Shown in pieces: positions 44,259 through 53,930 of a stretch of DNA of 64,000 bases; position 1 is the first letter of the stretch; the number at the start of each line of letters is the position of its first letter. The translations under genes and the position numbers were made by a program. This DNA is from Paludibacteraceae bacterium (GTDB lineage: Bacteria; Bacteroidota; Bacteroidia; Bacteroidales; Paludibacteraceae). Under the pieces are notes generated by a model. That model saw nothing but the letters and a program-made list of their open reading frames with translations, ran no database searches and had not been told where the DNA came from. Location of the stretch: assembly GCA_016285885.1 (NCBI GenBank), contig JAEERP010000005.1, positions 1-64,000 of the forward strand, written 5' to 3'.

Positions 44259-45385
44259 GAGACAGATTGGTTACCGTCCTCCATGCGAGACTGGATGAAA
44301 CGGAGGATGTCTTCCGCACGATTATCAATCATTCGTCCACTTGCGGAAGCCAAGGCATTGTCCGCATAGGCGTTTCTACGATTCACGTCAGAGAGGGAGC
44401 GAATCGCCTCCGCGAGGTCATCCACACTCGCTGGATCCAACATAATCGAGTTTTTGTCATTCAAAACATCCCAATTAAACGGTCTGTCTGAAGAGATGAC
44501 AGGCAAGCCACATGCCAAAGCCTCCACTATGGCATTGCAGCATCCCTCATGAAGCGTCGGAAGGACAAACACATCCGAAGCGTTCAAATACTTCGGAAGC
44601 ATCTCATGGGGAAGTTCTCCCTTGAACAGTATATTATCACATGTGGGCTCGTCCGACCCGCCACCCACAAACACGGAATGGACAGTAATATCTTTTATCT
44701 TCCCTATGGCGGCGGAGAGCCTCAACGAGCCCTTCCGTTCACAGAAAGCTCCCACAAAAACAACGATGTAGGCGTCCTGCGGGAATCCCAGTTCTTTACG
44801 GCACAAAGACCTATCCATCTTCCTGAAAAGCGAGCCATCGACAGCATTCGGGAAGACCTCGCATTTCTCGGCAGTAGTCAATTCCAAGGACACGCTCTCC
44901 TCCTTGTTCTTTTGAGAGACACAGATGACACCCGAGATATAATCCGAGAACTCTTTGGTCAATAGTTTCATGTCAAACTGTTTCACGATCTCAGCCTCTC
45001 CCGAAGCGACGAACAGAGGAAGGCGGTTATCCCTCGCGAATTCATAGGTCCATTCCGCAGCGTTCCAGAAGTGAGTATAGACCACATCTGGTCGGAAATT
45101 CATTCGACGCAGCGCCCTATACAAGGCACGTTTCCTGAAAATGTAGGAAGGGGATATGCCTGCGATTCTCCATGTGGAGAATGAGAGGAATTTCGGACGG
45201 CACACCGTCACCCCATCCTCTTCACTCAAGTACGACATCCAATGTCTTTCCTTCGTGAGGCTATACGGAGAAATCACATAGCAGCAGTGTCCACATCGCG
45301 AGAACGCACACACCAACTCCTTCACGAACTGGTACTTCACCCTGTATGGGGTTGGATAATTAGCTGTGACAATCAAGATGTTCAT
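44255..45385 (-). CDS. Glycosyltransferase family 4
   Basis: This 376-residue GT-B enzyme begins MNILIVTANYPTPYRVKYQF. It contains DVVYTHFWNAAEWTYEFAR, SQKNKEESVSLELTTAEKCEVFPNAVD-type linker residues and IVVFVGAFCERKGSL, then the nucleotide-sugar site FVLPTLHEGCCNAIVEALAC. The ATG at 45385 overlaps the TGA of the upstream polymerase gene. The open frame extends 60 codons further, but those codons read across the end of that gene and look unlike the family. Confidence 0.9.
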   Translation of the reverse strand: MNILIVTANYPTPYRVKYQFVKELVCAFSRCGHCCYVISPYSLTKERHWMSYLSEEDGVTVCRPKFLSFSTWRIAGISPSYIFRKRALYRALRRMNFRPDVVYTHFWNAAEWTYEFARDNRLPLFVASGEAEIVKQFDMKLLTKEFSDYISGVICVSQKNKEESVSLELTTAEKCEVFPNAVDGSLFRKMDRSLCRKELGFPQDAYIVVFVGAFCERKGSLRLSAAIGKIKDITVHSVFVGGGSDEPTCDNILFKGELPHEMLPKYLNASDVFVLPTLHEGCCNAIVEALACGLPVISSDRPFNWDVLNDKNSIMLDPASVDDLAEAIRSLSDVNRRNAYADNALASASGRMIDNRAEDILRFIQSRMEDGNQSVS

Positions 45386-46581
45386 ACGACCATGGATTTT
45401 TCTTCCTTCCCCCTCATTCCAGCACCTAAGCAGAAGCCCAACACACTGGTTGAGTATATGCTCATGCCTCCATACGAAAAGGAGAAAAAGGTCCGCACAA
45501 AATATATAAGCAGCACCAATCCGAAAGCGAAACCGATCAATCGATCGCCGGACATGGAACGCCAAGCCTGAAAAAAGGATATCCAGTATATGGCATACAA
45601 AACGATGCCCAGCACACCTTGGTTAACGGCCAACTCCAACCAATCGTTATGCGCATAGTTAACGGAGACCTCCAACGTGGCATTCGCACCTGAGCCCAAA
45701 AGGAACTGAAAGAACGTCGTATCATAGAGGAAATAGTTTAGGAAAGTGGCAAACAAGAAGTCTCTACCACTTGTATTCCCCTCAATAGTCGCTTGCAGAC
45801 GTTGGTTGAAGAAGGTGCTTGTCTGCAGCAGGTGCCACACCAAATAAGCCATTATGACAACCACCACGGCAGAGACAACCACAATCAACAATTTCTTGTA
45901 ACGCTTCGCCATACGGAACATCTCCAACAGGAACCACACCATGCAGAGTGTACCAATCAAAATAGCGCCTCGCTTCATTCCCATCACGACAAAAGTCATC
46001 ACACAAATAAGCCCTAAATATTGCAGCCAAGGGCGTTTGTCAAAGAACACCAAGACAGGGAATAGGCAGAGGAACTCATACCCCATGTTATTAACGACAC
46101 CATCACGGTCCCCCCCCCGCTCCGCTAAAATAGACCTCGACTCCAACTCCTCATTCCAATAGGATATGATAATCACAATGAAAAAGAAGGAGGTCAGCAC
46201 CTGCATGTATCTCTTGGTAAGAACACCCTTCCATGCGAAATAGTAAAACACATAAATGGGCAGAAGGGAATTCATTATACCCTTCAAATAGTTAAATGGC
46301 TTATTGACCGTCACCCCAAGATAGAAATGGTCCCCCTCCAAGACATAGACCATCCCATAAAAGAAAAACATAATCATCAGCGCATTTAGCACATAGATAT
46401 AGGCTGGCTTGTCTGGCACCTTCATGTTCACCATACAGAAATAGTAAACCGCCATGCCATTCAATGTGAGAATAATAATCTGGGAAAGTATATTACCCTC
46501 CGTCCATAGGAGTCCTTGCAATTCATACAAGAACCACAATAGGATATACAAGAAAAGAATATGTTTCTCTCTCAGTATCAT
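45382..46581 (-). CDS. Wzy/O-antigen-ligase-like polymerase
   Basis: This 399-residue integral membrane protein has about eleven helices. A large periplasmic loop with TFFNQRLQATIEGNTSGRDF lies near residue 260, followed by GSGANATLEVSVNYAHNDWLELAVNQG near 300, the latter typical of the Wzy_C/O-antigen ligase family (H-N-D-W-L-E). It would polymerise undecaprenyl-linked repeat units in the periplasm. It is the only polymerase candidate in the locus and overlaps its neighbours on both sides by 4 nt. Confidence 0.87.
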   Translation of the reverse strand: MILREKHILFLYILLWFLYELQGLLWTEGNILSQIIILTLNGMAVYYFCMVNMKVPDKPAYIYVLNALMIMFFFYGMVYVLEGDHFYLGVTVNKPFNYLKGIMNSLLPIYVFYYFAWKGVLTKRYMQVLTSFFFIVIIISYWNEELESRSILAERGGDRDGVVNNMGYEFLCLFPVLVFFDKRPWLQYLGLICVMTFVVMGMKRGAILIGTLCMVWFLLEMFRMAKRYKKLLIVVVSAVVVVIMAYLVWHLLQTSTFFNQRLQATIEGNTSGRDFLFATFLNYFLYDTTFFQFLLGSGANATLEVSVNYAHNDWLELAVNQGVLGIVLYAIYWISFFQAWRSMSGDRLIGFAFGLVLLIYFVRTFFSFSYGGMSIYSTSVLGFCLGAGMRGKEEKSMVV

Positions 46582-47501
46582 GATTCACCAAGACATTTAG
46601 GAGGGAGCGACAACCATTCACCAAATTCACGGTCACGCTCCACAGAGCACATATCATTATAACCACTTGTGGCGAAGAACGTTAATTCACCGAAGTACAC
46701 CTGTCCATTTAGGCAGTAAAGGTCCACCCGCACATGAGGGAACCCAGCCGACAACGTAGCCGCGATGCGTTTCATCTCAGGGAATGAATCAGGCATACTT
46801 TGCGGGACTCCAGAAGGCTCCACCCCCCTACAAACTATCGGCAATAGGTGGAAATCCATGTCGTAATAGTCTAACGTTTTATGCCCAGAATGATGTCCAA
46901 TCACATACATCACCTTAGGAGACCCATCAAAACAAAGGAACTTATAATCCTTCAGGTCCTCGTCATCCTCCCCCATGTAGGTCTCGGCGATAACCCGACG
47001 GGGCACATCCTTGTAAGGCCATTCCCTTGTCTTCACATAGAAATCACGCTTCAAGCAACGATTCAATTTCTTCCTTGCGGTCTGTATGTCAAACGATGAT
47101 TTATCCTTGCATATCACCACGCTATTGTTGTCGTGGTTGCATTTCAGGACGAACCGATCGGGCAAAGTGTCGAAATCGATATCCTCCGCACGCTCCCACA
47201 CGCCTAATGTGGGGATGATATATTCACCACCTATCCTATCCGCCACCCACTGTTTCGCAAGGTATTTATCCACCATGACCGTACATTCCGGACGATGATA
47301 GTAGAGTTTCAGCCACTGCAGTTTTTCCGTATAAGTTTGCGGAGTTTTCAAATTCAGACGTTTCCCCAACTGCAGGTAATACATCGCATGGAGGTAAAGT
47401 TTATCAGGGATCCAACGTGCCACCCGCAGCAACACTCCTATTGCGAGAGCTCGCGGGGTCATCAGATATTTCAGCCACGGAATACCCATCTCTAATATCA
47501 C
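46578..47501 (-). CDS. TupA-like ATP-grasp protein
   Basis: This 307-residue protein matches the TupA-like ATP-grasp family (PF14305): LNLKTPQTYTEKLQWLKLYY near residue 50, DKYLAKQWVADRIGGEYIIP near 78, DRFVLKCNHDNNSVVICKDK near 115, VIAETYMGE, DYKFLCFDGSPKVMYV and the magnesium-site VYFGELTFFATSGYN. TupA itself adds amino-sugar acids in teichuronopeptide; in glycan loci these proteins are usually annotated as glycosyltransferase-like but probably ligate a small molecule. A GTG at 47501 gives a 4-nt overlap with the upstream gene; an ATG at 47489 is an alternative. Confidence 0.87.
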   Translation of the reverse strand: MILEMGIPWLKYLMTPRALAIGVLLRVARWIPDKLYLHAMYYLQLGKRLNLKTPQTYTEKLQWLKLYYHRPECTVMVDKYLAKQWVADRIGGEYIIPTLGVWERAEDIDFDTLPDRFVLKCNHDNNSVVICKDKSSFDIQTARKKLNRCLKRDFYVKTREWPYKDVPRRVIAETYMGEDDEDLKDYKFLCFDGSPKVMYVIGHHSGHKTLDYYDMDFHLLPIVCRGVEPSGVPQSMPDSFPEMKRIAATLSAGFPHVRVDLYCLNGQVYFGELTFFATSGYNDMCSVERDREFGEWLSLPPKCLGES

Positions 47502-48634
47502 TTCTTATCCGTAAAAAAAGAATTCATATACACAGAAAACAAATCCCTATGGGACTCGCAATCCATATAATTCAGGAAACGGACGAGCCGCCTCTTTTGG
47601 AGGAATCTCGGGAAAAGATGCTTCCTCGCCAAATACAACAACACCCGATTCTGATACGGATATAAAACCGACAAATAGGCATTCCCTCGTTCCTTAGCAA
47701 ACTTATCGAACGACGCCTTCAAACGCGACGGATCTTCTATCTGTCCGTTCAACTCCTTAATCTTTTCCTCGAGCTTGGCAATCTCTTCCCCCTCCATCAA
47801 TCGAACCACGGGGGATTCATCGCATTGAACGAATGGCACCAACTGAAACGAAGCACTTTCTCTACCGAAATTCAAGCGAACCATATAGCCCTCATTCCAC
47901 GGAGAATGCCTTTTGGGGCTATCAAAGCAGAAATTGCCCAGCCCATAGAATATCGGAGCCCCCTTATAGCGCTCATATCCGCTATAACAATGCTGATGAT
48001 GATTCACCACCGCATCCGCCCCCGCATCCACGAAGAAACGGCACAACTCCTGCATCCTTGGCGTAGGCAAAGGATAATATTCCATGCCGCCATGGGTTAT
48101 CACCAAAACATAATCAGACTTGGATTTCGCTTTCTGAATCGTGCGGAAGAGACGTGTCGGCTCAATAGGATTCGCACCCGCACTCATCTCCGATGCGATG
48201 GAGAACTCATGCTCACAGCAGTTGATAACCGCAAGCGTCGCACCGTCGATCTCTTTATATAGGATCTTGCCCGCCTCCTCTAAGGTTCTTCCCGCACCCA
48301 CATATTCCATGCCCTTTCCCGTCAGCACGTCCAACGTGTTCAAGAGGCTGGAACCTCCGTAATCCATGATATGATTATTCGCCAACGTCACGCAAGAGAA
48401 ACCAGACTCTCGCAATGCGTCGACTGATTTTTCCGAACACCTCAAGTGCGGTCCACACTTGGTGATCGGAGACGATGCGCCATCCCATACCGGACATTCC
48501 AAATTGACGAAAGAATAATCCGCACTCTCAACTAATGGACGGATTCCTGCGAACACCCTGGACGAAGCCCCCTCCTTTATCAAGGACTCCACACGCAACA
48601 TGGGACAGAAATCGGAAGCTACCAGAACCTTCAT
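47498..48634 (-). CDS. CapA/PGA_cap metallophosphatase-like protein
   Basis: This 378-residue protein has calcineurin-like motifs of the CapA family: FVNLECPVWDG near residue 42, TLANNHIMDYGGSS near 83, VLVITHGGMEYYPLP near 180 and DAVVNHHQHCYSGYE near 215. CapA is part of poly-gamma-glutamate export in Bacillus, but the family occurs widely in capsule loci with unknown chemistry. No signal peptide is obvious. It overlaps the flippase and TupA-like genes by 4 nt each. CapB and CapC partners are absent, so poly-glutamate synthesis is not implied. Confidence 0.88.
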   Translation of the reverse strand: MKVLVASDFCPMLRVESLIKEGASSRVFAGIRPLVESADYSFVNLECPVWDGASSPITKCGPHLRCSEKSVDALRESGFSCVTLANNHIMDYGGSSLLNTLDVLTGKGMEYVGAGRTLEEAGKILYKEIDGATLAVINCCEHEFSIASEMSAGANPIEPTRLFRTIQKAKSKSDYVLVITHGGMEYYPLPTPRMQELCRFFVDAGADAVVNHHQHCYSGYERYKGAPIFYGLGNFCFDSPKRHSPWNEGYMVRLNFGRESASFQLVPFVQCDESPVVRLMEGEEIAKLEEKIKELNGQIEDPSRLKASFDKFAKERGNAYLSVLYPYQNRVLLYLARKHLFPRFLQKRRLVRFLNYMDCESHRDLFSVYMNSFFTDKK

Positions 48635-50079
48635 CGGCGAACCATTTTAGTCAAATCAAATAACAAAACACGTTCCTTTGGAAATATCATCACGCATCCT
48701 ACATACACAAGTAGGCTAACACATAACGAACAAATCTGCACCGTCATCGACGACCCAACGCATCGAAGCAGATAGGTCATGCCAAACATCAATACGGCAG
48801 CGAATAACGAAGGAACGATATTCTTGGAGATTTTCAGCGGAGAAATCTTCAACACCGCCCACACGATCAACAGATGAACGGCGATAAACTCCAGCCGAAC
48901 AGAGGAACGCACCCAACACAACGTATGGAATCCATATCCAACAGAGAACCATACGGCTGGCCATAAAACAATTATATGAAGCCATTGGGCAAGCACAGAG
49001 AGTTTAGGTCTTCCCAAGGCCCGATAGATTTCACTACAATAATGGGACAATACAATCATAAGTGCGGAGGAAAGGCCCCAGAGTCCTATGAAAAAAGAGG
49101 CCTCCATCCACGCCTCACCCAAAAGAATCTTTGTCACCAACTCGTCATAAGAGAAGAGAATCACACCAATCGGGAAGGCCACCATCGCAACCATCTTTTG
49201 AAACTTAAAAAATAGGTTAAAGAAAGATTCCCTATCGCTCTGGAGTCTGGACAGCGAGGAGAAGAGGATGGGAGTAGTCACAGATGTCACCAAACCCAAT
49301 ATCTGGCCGACCAAAACACTTGACGTTCTATAAAGTCCCAAATAGTATTGACTCAGCATGGTCCCGACGATGAAGACATCCACATAACTTGTCAGCCAAA
49401 TGGAGATGGATTCGAAGAACGACCACAGAGAGAAAGAAAGCATTTCCTTCAACTCCCGGAACGAGAAGTATAAGCGGGGCTTCCACTTCGACCAGTAGGT
49501 CAACAGGAGTGCATTCACTATGTTTTGGGAGAGCGTACCGATTACCAGCGCCCAATAATTTTTCAGGAAAAACGCCAATGGTAACGTGACCAACAAAGGA
49601 ACCAAGACATACACGACGCGCACATGAAACAATGTCTTGAAGTCCAAAGACCTCTTGTGGAGAGCAGTTTGTATGGACGAGAATGCGGCCAATGGGATAG
49701 AAAGAGAAGCCACCGCCAATGCCGTGCCCATATTAGGGCTCCCCACACACGTCGCCAACGGTTCCCTGAAGATGAAAATGATGATCCATAGGAGAATCGA
49801 CAAGCAAAGATTACACCAGAAAGCCACGTCTGAGCTTCTGTGCAGATCCGCCGCCGAGCCAAACTCGTGCTGGATAAGATACCTCTGGAAACCCGCATCC
49901 GTAAAAATCTCCGCGAATGAGATGATGACCACCAAGGATGTAACCAGCCCGAAAGCCTCCGGCGCCAATAGCCTCGCCAGCACCATACTCACCACAGGCG
50001 TAAGCAACTTGGCTGAGATCTCCGCCACGGAAGACCACTTTACAGCAACAACAATGTCTTTTTTTAAATCGTCATGCAT
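48631..50079 (-). CDS. Oligosaccharide flippase (Wzx-type)
   Basis: This 482-residue protein has twelve to fourteen transmembrane helices and matches the PST/MATE-like flippase family: AVKWSSVAEISAKLLTPVVS near residue 12, FSLWSFFESISIWLTSYVD near 220 and GLYRTSSVLVGQILGLV near 250. It would flip lipid-linked repeat units to the periplasm for Wzy. The ATG at 50079 (MHDDLKKDIV) is preferred to the 13-codon longer frame. It lies 47 nt after the dehydrogenase stop. Confidence 0.88.
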   Translation of the reverse strand: MHDDLKKDIVVAVKWSSVAEISAKLLTPVVSMVLARLLAPEAFGLVTSLVVIISFAEIFTDAGFQRYLIQHEFGSAADLHRSSDVAFWCNLCLSILLWIIIFIFREPLATCVGSPNMGTALAVASLSIPLAAFSSIQTALHKRSLDFKTLFHVRVVYVLVPLLVTLPLAFFLKNYWALVIGTLSQNIVNALLLTYWSKWKPRLYFSFRELKEMLSFSLWSFFESISIWLTSYVDVFIVGTMLSQYYLGLYRTSSVLVGQILGLVTSVTTPILFSSLSRLQSDRESFFNLFFKFQKMVAMVAFPIGVILFSYDELVTKILLGEAWMEASFFIGLWGLSSALMIVLSHYCSEIYRALGRPKLSVLAQWLHIIVLWPAVWFSVGYGFHTLCWVRSSVRLEFIAVHLLIVWAVLKISPLKISKNIVPSLFAAVLMFGMTYLLRCVGSSMTVQICSLCVSLLVYVGCVMIFPKERVLLFDLTKMVRR

Positions 50080-50126
50080 AAAGAGCAGCAAACACAGCCT
50101 ACAACCGTCAGGGTTCAAAATCCATC

Positions 50127-51419
50127 TTAAAGTCTGCCATCCACCTGATTCCTATCGCAGCACCCCTTCACATCATAAACAACCCCTTTTTGTGTATTCT
50201 TCAAAAAACTTCTGACATCCAATTCCATGAACTGCCGATGGGCAACCGACACGATCACCGCATCGAAAGAGTCTTGGAGATCGGAGAACGACGCATCACA
50301 CATGGCGATACCATACTCCGCCTTCACCAGCTTCGCATCCGCCCATGGATCGCAGACCACAATGTCGCGCGTATACTCCAATAGCGTATGGTAGATATCC
50401 ACCACTTTGGTGTTGCGGATATCGGGACAGTTCTCCTTGAACGTGAAGCCTAACAACAATATCCTAGAGTCCTTCACGACCAAGCCTTTCTTGTTCATGC
50501 ACTTGATCGTCTGCTCGGCGACGTATGCCCCCATGCCGTCATTGAGGCGACGGGCGGAGATCATCACGCGAGGCAACACACCATATACTTGCGCCTTCTG
50601 TATCAGATAGTAGGGGTCGACGGAAATGCAATGTCCACCCACCAATCCAGGCTTCATCTTGATGAAATTCCACTTCGTGGCGGCAGCCTCCAACACATCG
50701 TTCGTGTCGATACCCATGGCGTTGAATATCTTCGCCAGCTCGTTCACAAAGGCGATATTCACATCCCGCTGCGTATTTTCTATAATCTTGCAAGCCTCCG
50801 CCACACGGATGGAGGGTGCCCGATGGGTACCGTTGACCAAAACTGAGGCGTAGACCCTATCGACAAAATCAGCCACCTCTGGCGTGGAACCGGAAGTCAC
50901 CTTCTTAATCTTATCCACCGTATGCACCTTATCCCCTGGGTTAATCCGCTCAGGAGAATAACCTGCGAAAAAGTCCTGATTGAATGTCAAGCCAGAAACA
51001 CGCTCGATCACAGGAATGCACTCATCCTCCGTCATGCCCGGATAGACGGTAGACTCATAGACCACCACGTCCCCACGCGCGATCACCTTGCCAACCGTCT
51101 CGCTCGCACCCAAGAGAGGAGCCAAATCGGGAGCATTGTCCGCATCAATAGGTGTGGGGACAGCCACCACGTAGAAGTTACAACCGCGTATCTCCTCCAA
51201 ATCCGACGTGCACGTGAAGCCGTTTTCGAAAGCCTTCCGCAAAGATGACTCATCCACCTCCTTCGTGGAATCACATCCTCTCCGCAACGCCTCCACACGG
51301 GCAGGATTCGTGTCATACCCTACGGTTTTGTATCGAGTGGAAAAGAGACGTGCCAGCGGTAAACCCACATAGCCCAACCCCACCACACAGATTCTGATAT
51401 TCTCTAGTGAAAAGCTCAT
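50127..51419 (-). CDS. UDP-HexNAc 6-dehydrogenase (TviB/WbpO-like)
   Basis: This enzyme oxidises C6 of a UDP-N-acetylhexosamine to a uronic acid with NAD+. The 430-residue protein has the NAD site CVVGLGYVGLPLARLFS (residue 11), VYESTVYPGMTED near 120, AGYSPERINPGDK near 152 and the catalytic cysteine C264 in GGHCISVDPYYLI. The stretch ATKWNFIKMKPGLVGGH is closest, from memory, to TviB of the Vi-antigen pathway. This predicts an acidic HexNAcA residue in the polysaccharide. A TviC-type 4-epimerase is not seen here. Confidence 0.9.
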   Translation of the reverse strand: MSFSLENIRICVVGLGYVGLPLARLFSTRYKTVGYDTNPARVEALRRGCDSTKEVDESSLRKAFENGFTCTSDLEEIRGCNFYVVAVPTPIDADNAPDLAPLLGASETVGKVIARGDVVVYESTVYPGMTEDECIPVIERVSGLTFNQDFFAGYSPERINPGDKVHTVDKIKKVTSGSTPEVADFVDRVYASVLVNGTHRAPSIRVAEACKIIENTQRDVNIAFVNELAKIFNAMGIDTNDVLEAAATKWNFIKMKPGLVGGHCISVDPYYLIQKAQVYGVLPRVMISARRLNDGMGAYVAEQTIKCMNKKGLVVKDSRILLLGFTFKENCPDIRNTKVVDIYHTLLEYTRDIVVCDPWADAKLVKAEYGIAMCDASFSDLQDSFDAVIVSVAHRQFMELDVRSFLKNTQKGVVYDVKGCCDRNQVDGRL

Positions 51420-51530
51420 TTTTTAGATAAAAAATTATCCAAGTATTTATGAATCAATAAGTTATATTTTAAATTCAAAAACACTTCGTGATTGTCAGTA
51501 ACATACCGACAAATTCCTCGTCCTCATCAA

Positions 51531-53921
51531 TCACTTGGAGGATGATTTCCCATTATGGCCATAGCCGTAGCCATAACCGTAGCCATAGCCATAACCAGCG
51601 CCATAGCCATAGCCATAATTCTTCCCGTAACGATTACGGCGAGATTTACGAACCGCATTGATGACAATACCGACATTCGGCAACCTCTTCTCCTCCGCCA
51701 GGGAATTGATATACTTGAAGCATCCTTTGTTCAGGAACTTGGAGCGGCACACAAAGACCGTCAGGTCCGCCACACGCGACAGAATCAAGGTATCCGTCAC
51801 AATGGAGACTGGTGCTGTATCAATGATCACATAGTCATAGCGGGCACGCAAATCCGTGAAGAGCGCATCCAACCGTGTGCGGGAAAGCAGTTCGGCTGGA
51901 TTCGGAGGAACCGAGCCTCCCGAGATGAAGTCTAGATTTTGCACATCCGTATGCTCGACGATATCATCGGCCGTCAACGATTCGTTCGACAAGTAATTGG
52001 ACAATCCATATTTACGTTTCTTGTCAAAATAGCGCTTGATCTGCGGATTACGGATATCCCCTCCGACCACCACCACTTTTTTGGAGAGGGAAGCGAACGA
52101 GAAGGCCACATTGTAGGCGACGAAGGTCTTGCCCTCATTCGGCACAAAGGAAGTGACCAAAAAGACCTTGTTCTCCTTGCTCTGCTGAACAAACTGCAGG
52201 TTGGTGCGAAGGAGGCGGAAAGGTTCTTCTCTGATTCTCAACCACTCCTCATCGGACAAGGATTCGTATTTGAAAGGGATCTCGGCAAGGACCGGCAAGG
52301 AAGTGATTCCTTCCTGTTCCAGCTCATACGAATCAGTCACGTTGAAGGAGAAGAGTCTCTTCAGGTACAATACCAAAGCAGGAATTAACAGTCCGAAGAA
52401 GAGAGCGACAAAGAGGACCAAAGCCTTCTTGGGAGCGACAGGGAAGTCGTCCGCCATGCTTTCATCCACCACTTTGGCGCAATTCAGCGTGGCTGCCATC
52501 GCAAGCGCATTCTCCTCCCTTTTCTGGAGCAGGAGCAGGAACAGTTGTTGCTGGATCTGACGCTGACGCTCTATCTCGACAAAGAGTCTCTCCTGCGTAG
52601 GCACATTGCTGATCTGTCCACGGTACTTATTCGCCTGTCTGTTCAAATCATTCAAAGAGATGTTAAGGCCTTTCTCCATGTTGGAAACCAACAACTTAAT
52701 GTTCTCATATAGGCCATTTATCTGCAACGTCTGTTGTGCGACGGCTGGATTGTACTCGGAAGTGGACTGGAGCAGTTTCACCCTAGAAAGCAGCAGATTA
52801 TTGTGCTGGTTGATTTGCTCCATGAGCCCCGCATCATTCAAGCCGATGTTGGAAGGAATAACCGTACCCTTGTTCGCATCGTCATTGAGATAATTCTTCA
52901 GGGAGAGCACCAGGTTCAGCTGGGTTTCGCAATCGACACGCTTCGCCTCGTATTCAGCGTTTTTCTGCAAATAGAGCTGCGCATTGGAGGAGAGTTCGGT
53001 CAAGCCCTCCCGTTTCTTGTATTTCTCCAGATTCTTCTCGGTTTCGCCCAACTCGTCCGTCAAGACCTTGATACGATTATCAATGAAAAGGGCGGTTTTG
53101 GTGGCCACCTCATTCTTCTCCTCCACCGCCGATCGGTTGTACATGTCGATCAAGCCATTCAGGAAGGAGATACCCTGCGCCTTGTTGGTCGTCTTCAGGG
53201 TCAGGACAACGATGGAGGAGGTCTTGCTCACCTGAGAAAGGGTCAAGTTCTTGATGTAGTTCTTCGCCAAAGAGGCTGGCGGATATATCTCGACGACGAT
53301 ATGATTGTAGTCGGACGAGTCGCTCCAAGCTTCAGCCAACGCAAAATCCAGCAGACCGTTAGGGGTAGTCACCTCGACAGGGAAACCAGCGTAGAGAGAG
53401 TCGTGCAACACCTCGTCCTCACAAGAGAGGCGCACCCTAACAGATTGATCCTTATTCAGTTTCAAATCGGCCGTCAACATGGCGCCCAACGAAGATGCGT
53501 CGAACAGGCTGTCGACCAAGACCACAGGCGACTTACCCGTGATATCCCTTTTGCGGAGGAATGACTTGCCGTAGTAGTTCACATAGAGTTCACGTTCTAG
53601 TATAACGTTCTTCACCAACGTCTTGGACTTGAGCAGTTCTATTTCATTCTCCGTATTGGCCTTGTAGAACATGTCAATATCGTCGAACACGGATATCTCG
53701 GAGAAGAAATCGCCACCTCGCTTCTCGTCACGGATCATGATCTTAGAGGAGACCCGATAGGTGGGCATCGTGTAGTGGAGGTAGACGGCAGCCACGAAGA
53801 GACACGCAAGCAACGACGCAGCAAAGCACTTCCAATAAGCGAGGAAGGTATAGACAAGATCCTTTAGGTCTATGCCACCTTCGTTCGTCGTCTGCTGGTT
53901 CATATTCCGTTGCTGTTCCAT
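51531..53921 (-). CDS. Wzc-like polysaccharide co-polymerase and tyrosine autokinase
   Basis: This 796-residue inner-membrane protein sets chain length and drives export through cycles of tyrosine phosphorylation. It has a Wzz domain with helices near residues 28-48 and 510-530, a long periplasmic coiled region, and a cytosolic BY-kinase with Walker A TSFVPNEGKTF near 590, VVGGDIRNPQ and VIIDTAPVSIVTD. The tail is strikingly repetitive (GYGYG repeats, nine tyrosines in the last 35 residues), the usual site of autophosphorylation. ATG 53921 is used; a GTG at 53927 is in frame. Confidence 0.92.
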   Translation of the reverse strand: MEQQRNMNQQTTNEGGIDLKDLVYTFLAYWKCFAASLLACLFVAAVYLHYTMPTYRVSSKIMIRDEKRGGDFFSEISVFDDIDMFYKANTENEIELLKSKTLVKNVILERELYVNYYGKSFLRKRDITGKSPVVLVDSLFDASSLGAMLTADLKLNKDQSVRVRLSCEDEVLHDSLYAGFPVEVTTPNGLLDFALAEAWSDSSDYNHIVVEIYPPASLAKNYIKNLTLSQVSKTSSIVVLTLKTTNKAQGISFLNGLIDMYNRSAVEEKNEVATKTALFIDNRIKVLTDELGETEKNLEKYKKREGLTELSSNAQLYLQKNAEYEAKRVDCETQLNLVLSLKNYLNDDANKGTVIPSNIGLNDAGLMEQINQHNNLLLSRVKLLQSTSEYNPAVAQQTLQINGLYENIKLLVSNMEKGLNISLNDLNRQANKYRGQISNVPTQERLFVEIERQRQIQQQLFLLLLQKREENALAMAATLNCAKVVDESMADDFPVAPKKALVLFVALFFGLLIPALVLYLKRLFSFNVTDSYELEQEGITSLPVLAEIPFKYESLSDEEWLRIREEPFRLLRTNLQFVQQSKENKVFLVTSFVPNEGKTFVAYNVAFSFASLSKKVVVVGGDIRNPQIKRYFDKKRKYGLSNYLSNESLTADDIVEHTDVQNLDFISGGSVPPNPAELLSRTRLDALFTDLRARYDYVIIDTAPVSIVTDTLILSRVADLTVFVCRSKFLNKGCFKYINSLAEEKRLPNVGIVINAVRKSRRNRYGKNYGYGYGAGYGYGYGYGYGYGHNGKSSSK
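51546..51630 (-). repeat. Tandem GGCTAT-type hexamers encoding the kinase Gly-Tyr tail
   Basis: On the minus strand the coding sequence repeats GG[CT]TA[CT] hexamers for about 85 bp with two interruptions, encoding alternating glycine and tyrosine. Such a tract can change length by slippage in 6-nt steps without shifting frame, altering the number of phosphorylatable tyrosines. Confidence 0.8.
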
Positions 53922-53930
53922 ACTCACACG

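Noticed and set aside
51546-51630. CRISPR-like repeat array
   Set aside because: The hexamers lie in frame inside the kinase gene and have no spacers.
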